Source of the DNA: Sediminispirochaeta sp.
GTDB lineage: Bacteria > Spirochaetota > Spirochaetia > DSM-16054 > Sediminispirochaetaceae
Direction: 5' to 3'
Assembly (NCBI GenBank): GCA_011046055.1
Contig: DSBN01000354.1
Coordinates: forward strand, 1 to 6,649
DNA: 6,649 nucleotides
Part shown: piece by piece, positions 5,913 through 6,649 of the stretch
How positions within the stretch are numbered: the first letter of the stretch is position 1
Layout: each line of letters opens with the position of its first letter
Program-made: the position numbers and the translations under genes
Notes under the pieces: model-generated
Databases searched by the model: none
Seen by the model: the letters and a program-made list of their open reading frames with translations, nothing else
What the model was told of the DNA's origin: nothing

Positions 5913-6649
5913 TGCCGCCCCTCCTCCTCTCTATGTAATAGTGATCCCGAAAATGGAAGCCCTTTACCGAGACCTCCCCCGAGCGCCAGACGACCTCGAA
6001 GGGAAAGTCAGCTCTTCCTGCCTCGGCATAGCCGGCGGCGTATAGCAGCTTGATAAAGCCGTCCAGATCCCGGGCGATATCCTGCGAACGCAGGGCGCCC
6101 AGGGGGGTATCACCTTCGGCCTCAACCGAACGTGTACCGACGCTCCGCAAAAACTCCGCTACCTTTCTTGGGTTCAACTGTCCGGTCACCTTCAGCTCCA
6201 TTTCGCGCTGCCTGAACAGTAGTTCATCATCATCCTCCGGTACACTCAGTGCAGCGGGTTCCGCACTCCGGCTGCCGCTCGGACGAGTGTAGAGAGAGCC
6301 AGGGGTCAGAAATCTGGAGTGGGAGAGTTGCAACGGGATCTCCTCCGTCCCGACTCCGCCCTTGGCCAAGGACTTCACAATGTCGCGTAATTTGCCCTGC
6401 AGAGTGGCATCGCTGTAGAGCTTTGTTTTTATCTTCTGGGTAGAAATTTTTGAATAGCGCCGGTTCTTGTCGTCGATCTCGTCGAGGATCGGATCGATGC
6501 CCCGCAGACTGTCGCGAATTTCCTTCAGCATCTCCACCAGCAGCTTACGGGCCTGTTCGACCGAGGTCCGTTTGACCACCGCCAACCGCTCTGCGTTGGC
6601 TGCCAGCCAGGCTTCATCCTGCAGAAAGGCCCCCACCGCCTTATTGACC
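5902..6649 (-). CDS. jetA: Wadjet kleisin-like subunit JetA, C-terminal part (5' end outside window)
   Basis: JetA is the kleisin (MukF-like) subunit that bridges the JetC heads and recruits JetB. Only 248 residues are visible. The frame runs open to the right edge (preceding codons read VNKAV), so the GTG at 6634-6636 is an internal valine and not a start. Family members are, as I recall, about 450-500 residues, so roughly half is missing. Numbering from the first visible codon, residues 10-65 are a long helix ending in GIDPILDEIDDKNRRYSKIS, a stretch characteristic of JetA proteins of the DUF5716 type. Residues about 105-140 are a Ser/Pro/Gly-rich, then acidic linker (SVPEDDDE). Residues 141-245 look like a C-terminal winged helix (LNPRKVAEFLRSV, then ARDLDGFIKLLYAAGYAEAG and a final beta-like segment), which in kleisins docks onto an SMC head. 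The TGA stop lies inside the first codons of jetB. The ribosome binding site of jetB is embedded in its last codons. Confidence 0.85.
   Translation of the reverse strand, partial: VNKAVGAFLQDEAWLAANAERLAVVKRTSVEQARKLLVEMLKEIRDSLRGIDPILDEIDDKNRRYSKISTQKIKTKLYSDATLQGKLRDIVKSLAKGGVGTEEIPLQLSHSRFLTPGSLYTRPSGSRSAEPAALSVPEDDDELLFRQREMELKVTGQLNPRKVAEFLRSVGTRSVEAEGDTPLGALRSQDIARDLDGFIKLLYAAGYAEAGRADFPFEVVWRSGEVSVKGFHFRDHYYIERRRGGNGA
5921..5930 (-). promoter_or_regulatory. Ribosome binding site of jetB inside jetA
   Basis: AGAGGAGGAG ends eight bases before the jetB ATG at 5912, a good match and spacing. It lies in the codons for the Arg/Gly-rich C-terminus of JetA and supports the chosen jetB start. 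Confidence 0.7.

Overview
The window is dominated by a minus-strand operon for a Wadjet (JetABCD) plasmid-restriction/defence system. The operon reads right to left: jetA (5' end cut off by the right window edge), jetB, jetC and jetD. All four are intact as far as they are visible. They are joined by an 11-base overlap (jetA/jetB) and two 4-base ATGA overlaps (jetB/jetC and jetC/jetD), so they look like one translationally coupled transcript. The promoter must lie beyond the right edge.

The parts fit the known Wadjet mechanism. JetC is the SMC-like ATPase, with Walker A, signature and Walker B motifs, two long coiled-coil arms and a hinge. JetA is the kleisin-like subunit and JetB the MukE/KITE-like subunit. 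JetD is the TOPRIM nuclease, with a conserved Glu and a DxDxD motif. In characterised members, JetABC extrudes DNA loops and JetD cuts small circular DNA. The sequence style of JetC and JetA suggests the type II branch, but that subtype call is made from memory of the families and is not proven here.

The left 950 bases lie on the plus strand, convergent with the operon. They hold (i) a coiled-coil protein with a C-terminal membrane anchor, built from phenylalanine-spaced 7/11-residue repeats and possibly incomplete at its 5' end, and (ii) a small multi-pass membrane protein gene that appears frameshifted around 700-725. Neither belongs to a family I recognise. Positions about 499-760 are visibly more AT-rich than the jet genes.

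The organism is a bacterium with moderately GC-rich coding DNA and strong AGGAGG-type ribosome binding sites. I cannot name the phylum with confidence. I saw no tRNA, rRNA, CRISPR array, insertion sequence or convincing intrinsic terminator.
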